Source: Alloalcanivorax xiamenensis
GTDB taxonomy: Bacteria; Pseudomonadota; Gammaproteobacteria; Pseudomonadales; Alcanivoracaceae
Assembly: GCF_009846745.1 (NCBI RefSeq)
Contig: NZ_AQPF01000001.1
Span: 1-64,000 of the forward strand
DNA: 64,000 bases
Direction: 5' to 3'
Positions 17,220 through 26,776 of the stretch are shown piece after piece. The position numbers and the translations under genes were made by a program. How positions within the stretch are numbered: the first letter of the stretch is position 1; each line of letters opens with the position of its first letter. The notes beneath the pieces were generated by a model that saw only the letters and a program-made list of their open reading frames with translations, was not told the origin of the DNA and ran no database searches.

Positions 17220-19736
17220 TCACAGCTCGCACTGTTTCGATATTGTTTCCACTGCTGTTTCCGTCGCCGCCGTCAAGCGCTCCAGAGCAATCCTGAATCG
17301 GCAAACGCGATCGTCCAGGTGTACGCGAAACCAGCCCTTATCAGTTGATTTCACGGTGATCATCGCCCGACTATGCTCGGCCACCATGCCAACAACGTCG
17401 GACTGCTCGTTCAGAACCTCAGCTCCCAATGGCAAGGTCTCCGCGTCAGGCCACTCCAGAGAAACGAGGAAACGCTTAACTCGGTGCGCCGGAAAAACCA
17501 CTCTGGCGATTGCCCCTCTTTCTGGCACCACTGATTGAGAACGACCGGGCACCTCCACATCGTAATCCACGGATTCCAGGCCAACCCGTAGGCGATTCGG
17601 TCGATACGGCTGAGCATAGGGTAGCAACGCATACCCGTTGGAATCAGTTCGCACGGGGGCGGCGCCGCTGGCAAAACTGGCACCCTGGACTTTCGGAACA
17701 TAGGCCAACAACGCAGTCTCACCAACTCCCCGCCCAAAGGCTAACCCGGCTTGATGCAGAACCGCCGAGCCCTGTGCCTGTAGGTATTGCCTGCGGCTGT
17801 CACCATCGAAAGCGGCTCCGACGGATAATCCGATACGATCGCCGGCATAGGCCAGCTGTGCATTACCATTGTTTCTCCTCTGCTCCTCCTGGTGCCCGGC
17901 CCGGATACCATAGGACCATTCAGGATGTTCGCTCAGCATCCCACTAGTACCGATTCCATGGTCCGCATTGCCGTCTTCATCGACAGTCAGCCGGTAGTCG
18001 ACATAGCCACGACTGACCGGAGTATCAAGTGGCAAGCTCAAGGACAACATATACAGTCGTTCGCGCTCCGCGCCCTGATAGCGGCTATCGGTGACGGTCA
18101 ACCCAAAGCTCAGAGGCCCGACATGCCCGTTATAGCCTAAAGAAAAGAGACTCTGGCGATTATTGTTATGCCAATAGCTTTCCTGGCTGGCGGAAACATA
18201 AGCCGATCCATAGCGTCCCAGATTCTGAGATATTGTGGCTTCCATTCTCTGCTTGCGACCCGGTACTAAAACGACGCTTTGGTCCTGCATAAGAACGGCT
18301 TCATTGAAAGTGCGAAAACGCTCCGAGGAGTAGCGGTAACCTAATAACTGTAAATTGGTTCCCCGTCGCAACCCCTTCGCGTACAGCAGACGGTAACTTT
18401 GACCATGCCAGATATCCTCGTTCCATGTGCGTGTCCGCGCGTGGGTAATATCGGCGGAGACACTCCCAACCCTACCCAGGTTCAACCCCACACCAGCCAG
18501 GCCATTATAATAATTCTCGCTGATCGTCAGTGAGCCATAGGCGGTTACATTTCCCGGCAAACCGTGACTCAACTCTGTTTGCACAAAACCAGGTTCATCG
18601 CCATGATCACTGCGATAGCGACCCGCCACCAGGCTGTATTCCCAGAACCCTTCCCGAACCAGATTGGGAACCAGACTGTAAGGCTGACTGAATCGGCGTA
18701 TCTCACCATCCTGTTCCTGGATCTCAACGTCTAGGTCACCATTGCTCAAGGAAGGTAGATCATCAATGGAGAAGGCACCAGGCGGAACATAGGTGCTATA
18801 AATAACGAATCCGTTCTGACGTACCACGACCCTGGCATTACCCCGTGCAATACCACGAATCACCGGAGAAAAGCCCTGCTGGGAAACTGGCAGCATGGCG
18901 GTATCGGAGCGCAGCTGAATACCAGTATACGGGAGGCTTTCGTTGATACGGCTCCGAGTAAAACTCTCGCCCAGCGTCAGCTCTCCGCGAACTCCAGGCA
19001 AGGCCCGATAGGCGTACATCTCCCGATCCGCCCACCTCCCCCGTTCACGGTCGTCGCGCTGATACACATGGCTGCTGCGTATATGCCAACCCCGCCAATC
19101 GACTCCAAGGCGGAAGTCTCCGTATTCGTCGCGGTAGCGCCCTCCATCAGCTTCCTCATTCCAGGCATGATTGACGGTATAATCCAGGCGTAACGCGGTA
19201 ATACCCTGGTCCCACTCATCCGAATCAATGTAATCAGCGGCACGACGCTGCAGAGCCGCCTGAGGAATGCTGAGCTCAAGTACCAATCGGTCCGGTCGAA
19301 AATGGGCCTCGGCCTGCTCCATAAAATAAAGAAGGTCACAACCACTGTATTCCGGCGCCACCCCCCGAACCAACAAGTAAGCAGAATTAATCCCAAGCCA
19401 CTCAGCGCTCCGCGCCGAGAGACATGGAGTCAGCCCGGAGGCTTCCTCCGACTGGTTGAAAGTAACGGGCATGCGCCCCACGGGGTGGCCATTCACCAGC
19501 ACGTCAACCTGGTATTCACCGGCGGGTAGTTTCCGATCACGGGCCAGGGACTGGAGACTTACGGCGGATTGTCCACCTTCCAGAGACAGAAAGTGAGGGT
19601 TGAATTCAAGCGTACCCTCTCCCACACCCTGTTCCAGTTGCCGATCCGCCCCCCCGGCCCGAACCATGGTCGTCGCGCCGACAAACAGTATCGCACCCAT
19701 CAGGCACGCGCCTACCCACCCACTCCTTGGGGCCAT
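17220..19736 (-). CDS. Fimbrial outer-membrane usher (PapC/FimD-like)
   Basis: Outer-membrane assembly platform of 838 residues. After the signal peptide (to about MVRAGG) come the N-terminal chaperone-subunit binding domain (LEFNPHFLSLEGGQSAVSLQ), the long beta-barrel with plug (APEYSGCDLLY near its start; GYVDYRLTVDEDG later) and the C-terminal domains ending with a cysteine pair (DRVCRFRIALE and SKQCEL). Length fits the family. Gene order pilin-usher-chaperone-adhesin is as in the pap operon rather than fim. A hand-counted 60-base line gave 52% GC, which with the accessory character suggests transfer. Confidence 0.92.
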   Translation of the reverse strand: MAPRSGWVGACLMGAILFVGATTMVRAGGADRQLEQGVGEGTLEFNPHFLSLEGGQSAVSLQSLARDRKLPAGEYQVDVLVNGHPVGRMPVTFNQSEEASGLTPCLSARSAEWLGINSAYLLVRGVAPEYSGCDLLYFMEQAEAHFRPDRLVLELSIPQAALQRRAADYIDSDEWDQGITALRLDYTVNHAWNEEADGGRYRDEYGDFRLGVDWRGWHIRSSHVYQRDDRERGRWADREMYAYRALPGVRGELTLGESFTRSRINESLPYTGIQLRSDTAMLPVSQQGFSPVIRGIARGNARVVVRQNGFVIYSTYVPPGAFSIDDLPSLSNGDLDVEIQEQDGEIRRFSQPYSLVPNLVREGFWEYSLVAGRYRSDHGDEPGFVQTELSHGLPGNVTAYGSLTISENYYNGLAGVGLNLGRVGSVSADITHARTRTWNEDIWHGQSYRLLYAKGLRRGTNLQLLGYRYSSERFRTFNEAVLMQDQSVVLVPGRKQRMEATISQNLGRYGSAYVSASQESYWHNNNRQSLFSLGYNGHVGPLSFGLTVTDSRYQGAERERLYMLSLSLPLDTPVSRGYVDYRLTVDEDGNADHGIGTSGMLSEHPEWSYGIRAGHQEEQRRNNGNAQLAYAGDRIGLSVGAAFDGDSRRQYLQAQGSAVLHQAGLAFGRGVGETALLAYVPKVQGASFASGAAPVRTDSNGYALLPYAQPYRPNRLRVGLESVDYDVEVPGRSQSVVPERGAIARVVFPAHRVKRFLVSLEWPDAETLPLGAEVLNEQSDVVGMVAEHSRAMITVKSTDKGWFRVHLDDRVCRFRIALERLTAATETAVETISKQCEL

Positions 19737-19765
19737 AGCGCACCAGATCAGTTAAACGATGGGAC

Positions 19766-19783
19766 GGGGAACCTCTATTCCCC
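19766..19783 (-). promoter_or_regulatory. Intercistronic hairpin between pilin and usher genes
   Basis: GGGGAA-CCTCTA-TTCCCC forms a small perfect stem in the 62-base gap after the major pilin. Such hairpins often limit read-through, so that pilin is made in excess over usher; this role is inferred. Confidence 0.4.
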
Positions 19784-19798
19784 CTTCCGGTTCGGTAC

Positions 19799-20341
19799 TT
19801 AGTTGAATACCACCGAGTAGTTGGCCACGGCACGAACATGCCCCGCTGTCACGGTGGCCGTATCCGTTGTGCCATAGGCGGCGTTGAACTGAAGTTCACC
19901 CGATGAGGCATCAACAATGCCTACCGAAGCCCCATTGATCTGCACTGGCGTGGTGCCATCCTGTTGCAGCAACATCACACCGACAGAAGCGGCGGGGTCC
20001 GTGGCGATATTTTCGAGAATGTTGTGTCCCGCATAGGCTTGTCCAGTCCATAGAACCGTAGCGCCAAGGCCGGTGAGATCACAGGTCGCACTGCCAGCAT
20101 CGGTGGCAACCAAAGAAAAAGCAGCCGGCGAATATGGTGTGTCCGCCGCAACGAAGTCGGCGGTAGCGATCGGAGCCAGCGTCACGGTGTTGTCGGCTTG
20201 CAGAACACCGTTCTGTGCCACGCCCACCGTACAGGTGGTGTCCGTAACTACCCCATTAAAATACACCTCGCCGCTATTGGCGAAGACAACGGAAGTAGAA
20301 AGTGTTGAGGCCATCAACACAGCCAGTTTGAAAGTGCGCAT
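19799..20341 (-). CDS. Major fimbrial subunit (type 1-like pilin)
   Basis: Exported pilin of 180 residues, first gene of the operon. Signal peptide MRTFKLAVLMASTLSTSVVF ends at ANS. The mature protein starts SGEVYFNGVVTDTTCTVG with the first conserved cysteine (C37); the partner lies in SATCDLTGLG. The C-terminus AVANYSVVFN fits the donor-strand complementation end. It lies upstream of the usher on the same strand; the AT-rich region 20342-20551 should hold the promoter. Confidence 0.88.
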   Translation of the reverse strand: MRTFKLAVLMASTLSTSVVFANSGEVYFNGVVTDTTCTVGVAQNGVLQADNTVTLAPIATADFVAADTPYSPAAFSLVATDAGSATCDLTGLGATVLWTGQAYAGHNILENIATDPAASVGVMLLQQDGTTPVQINGASVGIVDASSGELQFNAAYGTTDTATVTAGHVRAVANYSVVFN

Positions 20342-20551
20342 CGTTCAGTTCCCTCTAAAAATCCCGTTTTGGAATAATCGCGCCGTTGTGATGGGCATCA
20401 CAAAACAATGCCCATTTCCAAGCTAGCACAGTGCATGTCGGAGGAAACCTAATCACGGAATATTTTACATTTCCCTGATAAACGGATAAATATCAGCTCC
20501 ATTGCCCCATTTTAGAAATTTATATCAATACATTGATTTATATTAATTTCT
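20342..20551. other. AT-rich intergenic region, fimbrial promoter side
   Basis: Strikingly AT-rich for this genome, above all 20455-20565 (TTATATCAATACATTGATTT and similar). It lies upstream of the pilin gene and downstream of the aquaporin gene. Such tracts at fimbrial promoters commonly bind H-NS-like silencers. No terminator with a clear T tract was seen. Confidence 0.45.
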
Positions 20552-21244
20552 CTATTCATTATTTCTGGTAAGCAGCGCACGGTAAATGAGCGCCCCCGAA
20601 ACCCCGCCCACCATTGGCGCCACCCAGAACAGCCACAGTTGCGCGGTGGCCCAGTCTCCAACATAGAGTGCCACTCCAGTGCTGCGCGCCGGGTTCACCG
20701 AGGTGTTGGTGACAGGAATGCTGATCAGGTGGATCAGAGTCAGTCCCAGGCCAATGGCGATGGGGGCAAAGCCTTGCGGGGCACTGCCATGGGTCGAGCC
20801 CATGATGATGATCAGAAACATTGCCGTCATCACCATTTCAGTCAATGCGGCAGCCATCAGAGAGTAGCCACCGGGAGAGTGTTCGCCATAGCCGTTGGAA
20901 GCGAAGCCGCCACTCACGTCGAAGCCCGCCTTGCCAGAGGCGATCAGGTAGAGCACACCGCCAGCGATGACCGCCCCGATCACCTGAGCCAGAATATAGG
21001 GGATCACCTGTCCACCAGGGAAACGTCCGCCGGCCCACAATCCCACCGAGACCGCCGGGTTCAGATGGCAGCCAGAGATGTGCCCGATAGCAAACGCCAT
21101 GGTCAGGACGGTAAGCCCGAACGCCAAGGCCACCCCCACGAAACCGATACCCAGTTCCGGGAAGGCGGCGGCCAGGACCGCGCTACCACAACCACCAAGA
21201 ACGAGCCAGAAAGTCCCAAAACATTCCGCTATGTATTTGTTCAT
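20552..21244 (-). CDS. aqpZ: Aquaporin Z-like water channel
   Basis: Inner-membrane channel of 230 residues with six hydrophobic segments. Both NPA boxes are present: SGCHLNPAVSVGLW and TNTSVNPARSTGVAL. The arginine after the second NPA and the overall length (E. coli AqpZ has 231 residues) point to a water-selective channel rather than a glycerol facilitator. Start ATG 21244 has AAAGGA nine bases upstream; the longer open frame upstream is not coding. Role: rapid water exchange under osmotic change. Confidence 0.92.
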   Translation of the reverse strand: MNKYIAECFGTFWLVLGGCGSAVLAAAFPELGIGFVGVALAFGLTVLTMAFAIGHISGCHLNPAVSVGLWAGGRFPGGQVIPYILAQVIGAVIAGGVLYLIASGKAGFDVSGGFASNGYGEHSPGGYSLMAAALTEMVMTAMFLIIIMGSTHGSAPQGFAPIAIGLGLTLIHLISIPVTNTSVNPARSTGVALYVGDWATAQLWLFWVAPMVGGVSGALIYRALLTRNNE

Positions 21245-21430
21245 TACACAATCCTTTGTACGAGGGTTGCTTTTATATACATAAGGACCGCTCTCCATGA
21301 CCAGCGTTATCTCCGTCAAGTAACGCCTTAGTGTCATTGTTTTACGAAGACAAGGTCTTTGTTCACCAAGGGCGGCCGGTCCGCCCTGCATGCCAACACC
21401 CTTCATTGACTTACATTTCTTACATGATAT

Positions 21431-21449
21431 GATAATGGTTTTCATTCGT
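21431..21449 (+). promoter_or_regulatory. Probable Fur box
   Basis: GATAATGGTTTTCATTCGT matches 13 of 19 positions of the Fur consensus GATAATGATAATCATTATC, with both GATAATG and TCATT halves. It lies 80 bases upstream of a TonB-dependent receptor. Confidence 0.6.
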
Positions 21450-21528
21450 GATTGATGTTCCTGGCAAGCTTTCCGGCCAAGAACGTCTCGTTGTCCTTTC
21501 GTGTTTTTCAAGGTAAGGGAGAATCCCC

Positions 21529-23640
21529 ATGCACCACAGACAGCTCTGGCCGGCATCGGCCATCGGGCTGGTATTGGCATGCCCGGTATATGCCGCCGAA
21601 CCGCCCCAGAACCATGTTCTCGACCCCGTGGTTGTCACCGCCTCCCGAACCGGTACCACGCAAGAAGACTCTCCCCAGGTGGTCCGGATCATCCAGAAAG
21701 AGGAGATCGAGGAACAGCGCCGAATCACCTCCGATTCCTCCCAAATCCTGAGCAACCTGCTGCCCTCGTTCTCGCCCAGCCGTCAGAAAATGAGCGGCAG
21801 CGGCGAGACCCTGCGTGGCCGCACGCCTTTGGTACTGATCGATGGTATTCCCCAATCCAATCCGCTGCGCCCCACCGGGCGGGAAATGCACACCATCGAC
21901 TTCGCCATGGTCGAGCGCATTGAGGTGATTCAGGGCGCCAACGCCACCAATGGCCTGGGCGCCACCGGTGGGGTCATCAACCTGATTACCAAAAGACCCG
22001 AACCCGGCTCTCTGAATCAAAACATCGACGTACAGGTCTCCACTCCCACCTCCGAAATGAAATCGGAAACGCTAAGCTATAAAACCCATTACGGTGTGAG
22101 CGGCAACGCCGGCAACGTCGATTATCTGTTCGCCCTTGGTTACGAGGAACAGGGCATGTTCCTGGATGGCGACAATCACCTGATCGGGGTGGACAACACC
22201 CAGGGTGACCTGATGAATTCGCGCGCCTATGACGCCATGGGGAAACTGGCTTACTGGCTGGATGACAATCAGCGTTTGCAGTTGAGCGTGAACCGGTACC
22301 GGATCAAAGGCCTGAATGAGTACGTCAGCGTTACCGGAAAACGGGACGATGGTGTACCGACCACCTCCACTCGTGGCACCCCCGAAGGCGACGCGCCTTA
22401 CAACGAAGTGTGGACCACCGGCCTCAGTTACGACCACTACGATCTGGCGGGTATGCAGTTCAGCGCTCTGGCGTTTTATCAGGACTACGAGTCGCTGTTC
22501 GGTGCCACTGATTCCAATTCTTTTCAGGACCCGGCCATCGTCCCGGCTCCAGGCAGACTTTACGACCAAACCATGGCGGAAACCACCAAGTACGGCACCA
22601 AGGTTTCCCTGACCAAGGACGGCCTCTGGAATGGCCGGCTGAAATTCACCGGCGGCTTCGACACCCTGTTTGATAATACCGAGCAGTTCCTGTGGCTGAC
22701 CGACCGCACCTACGTGCCGGAAGTGGAGTACACCGATCTCTCGCCCTTCATCCAGATTCAGCTCAAACCCATTGACTCCCTGACGCTCTCCGCCGGCGCC
22801 CGTTATGAATATGCGGAGTTGAAGATCGACGGCTATCACACCGTGGCCGCCAATAATGGTGTGTATGTTGAAGGCGGCGACCCCAGCTTCAATGACACTC
22901 TGTATAACGTGGGATTGGTCTGGGCGCCGCGGGATAACTGGAGCCTGTTCGCCAGCTACTCGGAAGGGTTCGCGCTTCCCGATGTGGGTCGCGTTCTGAG
23001 AGGCATTCAGGACCCTGGCCGGTCAGTGGAAGACTTCCAGAACCTGCGCCCGATCGTCACCGATAACGTGGAAGGCGGTGTTCGTTATCAGGACGGTCCA
23101 TTCAATGCCGAGGTGAGTTATTACGTTTCCTCATCGGATTTCGGTACCCGCGTGGAATTGGAAAACGATGCGTTCGTGATGCGGCGGGAGAAAACGAAGA
23201 TCGACGGCATCGAGGGCACTCTCGGGTACCAGTTCACACCAAATCATAGCGGCAAGCTGTCCTATTCCCATATGCGCGGCCGTTACGACAGCAATGATGA
23301 CGGCTCGCTGGACGCCCGACTGAACGGCCTGAATGTGGCTCCCGACCGCCTGATCACCAGTTGGTCGGCACGCTGGTCACCCAAGCTGACTTCCATCGTG
23401 CAGGCCAACTACGCTTTCGACAAGAACTTCGACGGCGAGGACGAAGACTTTGACGGCTTCCTCCTGGTTGACGCGGCTATCGGCTATCAATTACCCAAAG
23501 GGCAACTCAGCGTGGCGCTTTCCAATCTACTGAACAAGCAGTACGTCACCTATTATTCGCAAAGCGCGCTGGTTAATAATGATCGCTATTTCACGGGCCG
23601 GGGGCGCACTCTGACCGTGGGTTATCGTCTGAACTTCTAA
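21529..23640 (+). CDS. TonB-dependent siderophore receptor, IutA-like
   Basis: Outer-membrane receptor of 703 residues. Signal peptide ends near PVYA. The TonB box region and plug start with LDPVVVTASRTGTTQED; ETLRGRTPLVLIDGIPQSN and VERIEVIQGANATNGLGATG are close to the plug of the aerobactin/ferrichrome-type receptor IutA. The barrel ends with the usual terminal aromatic (LTVGYRLNF). GGGAG precedes the ATG. The upstream Fur box suggests iron-repressed expression. The ligand is probably a ferric siderophore; aerobactin itself is not proven. No siderophore synthesis or TonB genes lie nearby. Confidence 0.88.
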   Translation: MHHRQLWPASAIGLVLACPVYAAEPPQNHVLDPVVVTASRTGTTQEDSPQVVRIIQKEEIEEQRRITSDSSQILSNLLPSFSPSRQKMSGSGETLRGRTPLVLIDGIPQSNPLRPTGREMHTIDFAMVERIEVIQGANATNGLGATGGVINLITKRPEPGSLNQNIDVQVSTPTSEMKSETLSYKTHYGVSGNAGNVDYLFALGYEEQGMFLDGDNHLIGVDNTQGDLMNSRAYDAMGKLAYWLDDNQRLQLSVNRYRIKGLNEYVSVTGKRDDGVPTTSTRGTPEGDAPYNEVWTTGLSYDHYDLAGMQFSALAFYQDYESLFGATDSNSFQDPAIVPAPGRLYDQTMAETTKYGTKVSLTKDGLWNGRLKFTGGFDTLFDNTEQFLWLTDRTYVPEVEYTDLSPFIQIQLKPIDSLTLSAGARYEYAELKIDGYHTVAANNGVYVEGGDPSFNDTLYNVGLVWAPRDNWSLFASYSEGFALPDVGRVLRGIQDPGRSVEDFQNLRPIVTDNVEGGVRYQDGPFNAEVSYYVSSSDFGTRVELENDAFVMRREKTKIDGIEGTLGYQFTPNHSGKLSYSHMRGRYDSNDDGSLDARLNGLNVAPDRLITSWSARWSPKLTSIVQANYAFDKNFDGEDEDFDGFLLVDAAIGYQLPKGQLSVALSNLLNKQYVTYYSQSALVNNDRYFTGRGRTLTVGYRLNF

Positions 23641-23831
23641 TGCTTCCCGGGTGGGCGCAGGTCCACCTTCTGCACATTCGCGTCCGTCGCTTGTGGTTCC
23701 GCGTCCAGATCACGCACCAGACCACAGGCGACGCATTCCATCCACTGCTTGTCACCATCGATGACGCGCTGGATCTTGTCCATTTTTCCGCATTCCGGAC
23801 AGGTGGCGCCGGCGATAAATTGACGTTTCAT
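23637..23831 (-). CDS. yheV: YheV-like small zinc-ribbon protein
   Basis: Protein of 64 residues with two CxxC pairs (ATCPECGKMD and MECVACGLVRD) forming a zinc ribbon. It matches the YheV/DUF2387 family, usually found beside prlC, as here. Start ATG 23831 gives MKRQFIAGATCPECG. Its TAG overlaps the TAA of the convergent TonB receptor gene. Function unknown. Confidence 0.85.
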   Translation of the reverse strand: MKRQFIAGATCPECGKMDKIQRVIDGDKQWMECVACGLVRDLDAEPQATDANVQKVDLRPPGKH

Positions 23832-23905
23832 AATTTTACTCGCTGGACAATTTTCAGATTGCAGGGCCATACCGTGGTCATAACACAGTGACACGTCTAC
23901 ACGAC

Positions 23906-23980
23906 CATTCACTGCCAAGGCAGTTTCCCACAGCAGTATCACTAAGGAGCCGCTGTGGGAAACTGCCTTGGCAGTGAATG
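23906..23980. repeat. REP-like palindromic pair
   Basis: Arms 23906-23934 and 23952-23980 are a perfect 29-base inverted repeat (arm begins CATTCACTGCCAAGGCAGTT) between yheV and prlC. It could form a strong stem in transcripts. Confidence 0.85.
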
Positions 23981-24063
23981 CAGAGCGAATACATGTCTCC
24001 AGAACCAACGGACTGAGACACGGCCCTCTTCATATAGAAAAGGAGCCGCGATTTCCTGACTAT

Positions 24064-26097
24064 CTATACGTCGATACCGCTGTGCCGCAACAGCGGTTCC
24101 ACGCTCGGTTCGCGGCCACGGAATGCCTTGAACAGTTCCATCGGTTCCCGGCTGCCGCCCAACGCAAGAATGTTGTCACGGAATGCACGGCCAGTTTCCT
24201 CATTGAATGTGCCTTCTTCCTCGAATCGCGAATAGGCATCGCTGGAAAGCACTTCCGCCCATTTGTAGCTGTAGTAACCCGCGGCGTAGCCGCCGGCGAA
24301 GATGTGTGAGAACCCGTTCTGGAAACGGTTGAACGCCGGCGGCTGGATCACCGCCACTTCATCACGAACTTCGTCCAGTACATTCTGAATATTCAGTTCC
24401 GGTGTGTATTCCGCGTGCAGACGCATGTCGAACAGGGAGAATTCCAGTTGTCGCATCATGGCCATGGCACTTTGGAAATTCTTCGCCGCCAGCATCTTGT
24501 CCAGCATCGCTTTGGGCAGCGGTTCGCCGGTTTCGTAATGACCGGAGATCATTGCCAGACCTTCCTCGGTCCAGCACCAGTTTTCCAGGAACTGGCTGGG
24601 CAGCTCCACCGCGTCCCAGGCAACGCCGTTAATGCCGGAAATCCCGGACACTTCCTGCTCGGTGAGCATGTGGTGCAGACCATGGCCGAACTCATGGAAC
24701 AGCGTCACCACCTCGTCATGAGTTAACAAACCCGGTTTGCCGCCCGCCGGCGGCGCGAAATTACAGGTCAGGTAAGCGACCGGAGTTTGCACGGAACCAT
24801 CCAGCCGACGACGGCGGATACGGGCGTCATCCATCCAGGCGCCGCCGCGTTTGCCGGTACGCGCGTACATGTCCAGGTAGAAAGCGGCGCGGACACCGTC
24901 ATCGTCGTCCACCAGCTCGAAGAAACGGACATCCGGATGCCAAGTGTCCACGTCATCACGCTGGCGGAAACGAATTCCGAACAGCTTGCCGACCACGGCG
25001 AACATGCCATCGATGACTTTTTCCGCCGGGAACCAGGGGCGAAGCGCCTCGTCGGAGAGGTCGTAACGGGCTTCCCGCAAACGCTCGCTCCAGAAACCGA
25101 TATCCCAGGGTTGCAGATCCGTGGCGCCCTGCTCGGCGGCGAAGTCCCGTAATTCCCGCAATTCCTTCTCTGCCTGCGGCCGGGCTTTGCGCGCCAGGTC
25201 GTGCAGGAAGGTGATCACTTCATCAACGTTGCGGGCCATCTTGGTGGCCAGCGATTTCTCCGCATAGCTCTCGAAACCCAGCAGTTTCGCCTGAGCATCA
25301 CGCAGCGCCAGAATCTCGTCCATGACAGGGCCATTGTCGAAACGGCCAGCATCCGGTCCTTGATCGGAGGCACGCGTGGTGAACGCTCTGTACATTTCTT
25401 CACGCAAGGCGCGGTTGCGGGCATGGCTCATTACCGCCAGGTAGACCGGAAAATCCAGCGTTAACAGCCAGCCGTCCAGCTCCTCGGCCCTGGCACGATC
25501 GGCGGTACCCGCCAGCGCGGTTTCCGGCAGGCCGTCCAGTTCCTGTTCATCGGTAACGTGTTTTTTCCAGTTCTGGGTGGCGTCCAGAAGCTGGTTTTCA
25601 TACTGTGTAGTGAGTTCGGAAAGACGCTTGGCGTTTTCCATATAACGGCGTTTGTCTTCCTCTCCGAGGGCGACGCCGGAAAGACGGAAATCACGCAGGG
25701 TATTATTAATGTCCTTGCGCTGGGCCTCGCTGAGGGTGGCGAACTCCGCGCTGTCGTGAAGCGCCTGGTAGGCCGCGAACAAGGCGCTGTTCTGGCCCAC
25801 CTCGGTACCGTATTCGCTGAGCAGCGGCAGGCAGGCGTTATAGGCTTCACGCAGGGCCTCGTTCTGAGCAACGGCGTTGAGATGCCCCACCGGCCCGAAA
25901 GCCTTGCCGAGACGGTCGTCTTCCTCGTCGAGGGCGGCCACCAGCGCCTGATAACCCACGTCACCGGTTTTCAGCACCGACTCGATTCGCTGACGGCCAT
26001 CCGCGATCAGCTGCTCCACCGCCGGTTTGACATGCTCGGGACGGATCTCGGAAAAGGGGGGCAGATCCGGGTAGTCGATCAACGGGTTGTGACTCAT
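24064..26097 (-). CDS. prlC: Oligopeptidase A (M3 metallopeptidase)
   Basis: Cytosolic zinc endopeptidase of 677 residues that degrades oligopeptides, including cleaved signal peptides. The zinc motif HEFGHGLHHML is present, and the third ligand region SGINGVAWDAVELPSQFLEN follows. Length and ends match E. coli PrlC (680 residues). I start at ATG 26097 (MSHNPLIDYPDLPPF), since the eight extra upstream codons are not family-like. The neighbour yheV downstream and the divergent gamma-carbonic anhydrase upstream match the order in pseudomonads. Confidence 0.95.
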   Translation of the reverse strand: MSHNPLIDYPDLPPFSEIRPEHVKPAVEQLIADGRQRIESVLKTGDVGYQALVAALDEEDDRLGKAFGPVGHLNAVAQNEALREAYNACLPLLSEYGTEVGQNSALFAAYQALHDSAEFATLSEAQRKDINNTLRDFRLSGVALGEEDKRRYMENAKRLSELTTQYENQLLDATQNWKKHVTDEQELDGLPETALAGTADRARAEELDGWLLTLDFPVYLAVMSHARNRALREEMYRAFTTRASDQGPDAGRFDNGPVMDEILALRDAQAKLLGFESYAEKSLATKMARNVDEVITFLHDLARKARPQAEKELRELRDFAAEQGATDLQPWDIGFWSERLREARYDLSDEALRPWFPAEKVIDGMFAVVGKLFGIRFRQRDDVDTWHPDVRFFELVDDDDGVRAAFYLDMYARTGKRGGAWMDDARIRRRRLDGSVQTPVAYLTCNFAPPAGGKPGLLTHDEVVTLFHEFGHGLHHMLTEQEVSGISGINGVAWDAVELPSQFLENWCWTEEGLAMISGHYETGEPLPKAMLDKMLAAKNFQSAMAMMRQLEFSLFDMRLHAEYTPELNIQNVLDEVRDEVAVIQPPAFNRFQNGFSHIFAGGYAAGYYSYKWAEVLSSDAYSRFEEEGTFNEETGRAFRDNILALGGSREPMELFKAFRGREPSVEPLLRHSGIDV

Positions 26098-26142
26098 GGG
26101 GCCTCTCGTTATAAACGGCATTCACCTGATTGGGAGAAAGAG

Positions 26143-26676
26143 ATGGGGATTCGTCGCTTCGAAGACAAGGTACCGCAACTGAGCGAACGGGTATATGTGG
26201 ACCCCGCCGCCACCGTGATCGGTGATGTAACCCTGGGCGAGGACTGTTCGATCTGGCCGGGGGCGGTGGTGCGCGGCGATATGCACCGTATCCGCATTGG
26301 CGCCCGCACCAGCGTTCAGGACAACGCCGTGCTGCACATTACCCACGCCTCCCGTTTCAACCCGGACGGCTTTCCGCTGACCATCGGCGACGATGTCACT
26401 CTTGGCCACCAGGCCATGTTGCATGGCTGCACCGTGGGCAACCGGGTCATGGTGGGCATGCAGGCGATGATCATGGACGGCGCGGTGGTGGAAGACGACG
26501 TGATGATCGCCGCCGGCACCCTGGTGAGCCCGGGCAAACGCCTGGAAAGCGGCTGGCTGTACCGGGGCAGCCCGGCCAGACCGGCGCGCCGGCTCACCGA
26601 GGAGGAACTGGCGTTTCTGCCCTACGTGGCGGGGAATTACGTGAAGCTGAAGGACCAGTATCGGGCACAGGAGTGA
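26143..26676 (+). CDS. yrdA: Gamma-carbonic anhydrase-like hexapeptide protein (YrdA)
   Basis: Left-handed beta-helix protein of 177 residues. Hexapeptide repeats run from VYVDPAATVIGDVTLGEDCS to VEDDVMIAAGTLVSPGKRL. The metal ligands of the gamma-carbonic anhydrase fold appear as the histidines in VLHITHASRF and TLGHQAMLHGC. GAGAAAGAG precedes ATG 26143. It is divergent from prlC with a 45-base gap. Related YrdA proteins are cytosolic and often lack measurable CO2 hydration, so the activity is uncertain. Confidence 0.9.
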   Translation: MGIRRFEDKVPQLSERVYVDPAATVIGDVTLGEDCSIWPGAVVRGDMHRIRIGARTSVQDNAVLHITHASRFNPDGFPLTIGDDVTLGHQAMLHGCTVGNRVMVGMQAMIMDGAVVEDDVMIAAGTLVSPGKRLESGWLYRGSPARPARRLTEEELAFLPYVAGNYVKLKDQYRAQE

Positions 26677-26705
26677 ATTTGTCGGGGAGGGATCGCGGTC
26701 CCACA

Positions 26706-26776
26706 ATTCGCAGCCAAGGCAGTTTCCCACAGAGGGAGCCACGGAGCCGCTGTGGGAAGCTGCCTTGGCTGCGAAT
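26706..26776. repeat. REP-like palindromic pair abutting a stop codon
   Basis: Arms 26706-26731 and 26751-26776 pair over 26 bases with one mismatch. The outer end of the second arm is the first base of the lpxR-like stop codon on the minus strand (TGATTCGC). Confidence 0.85.
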
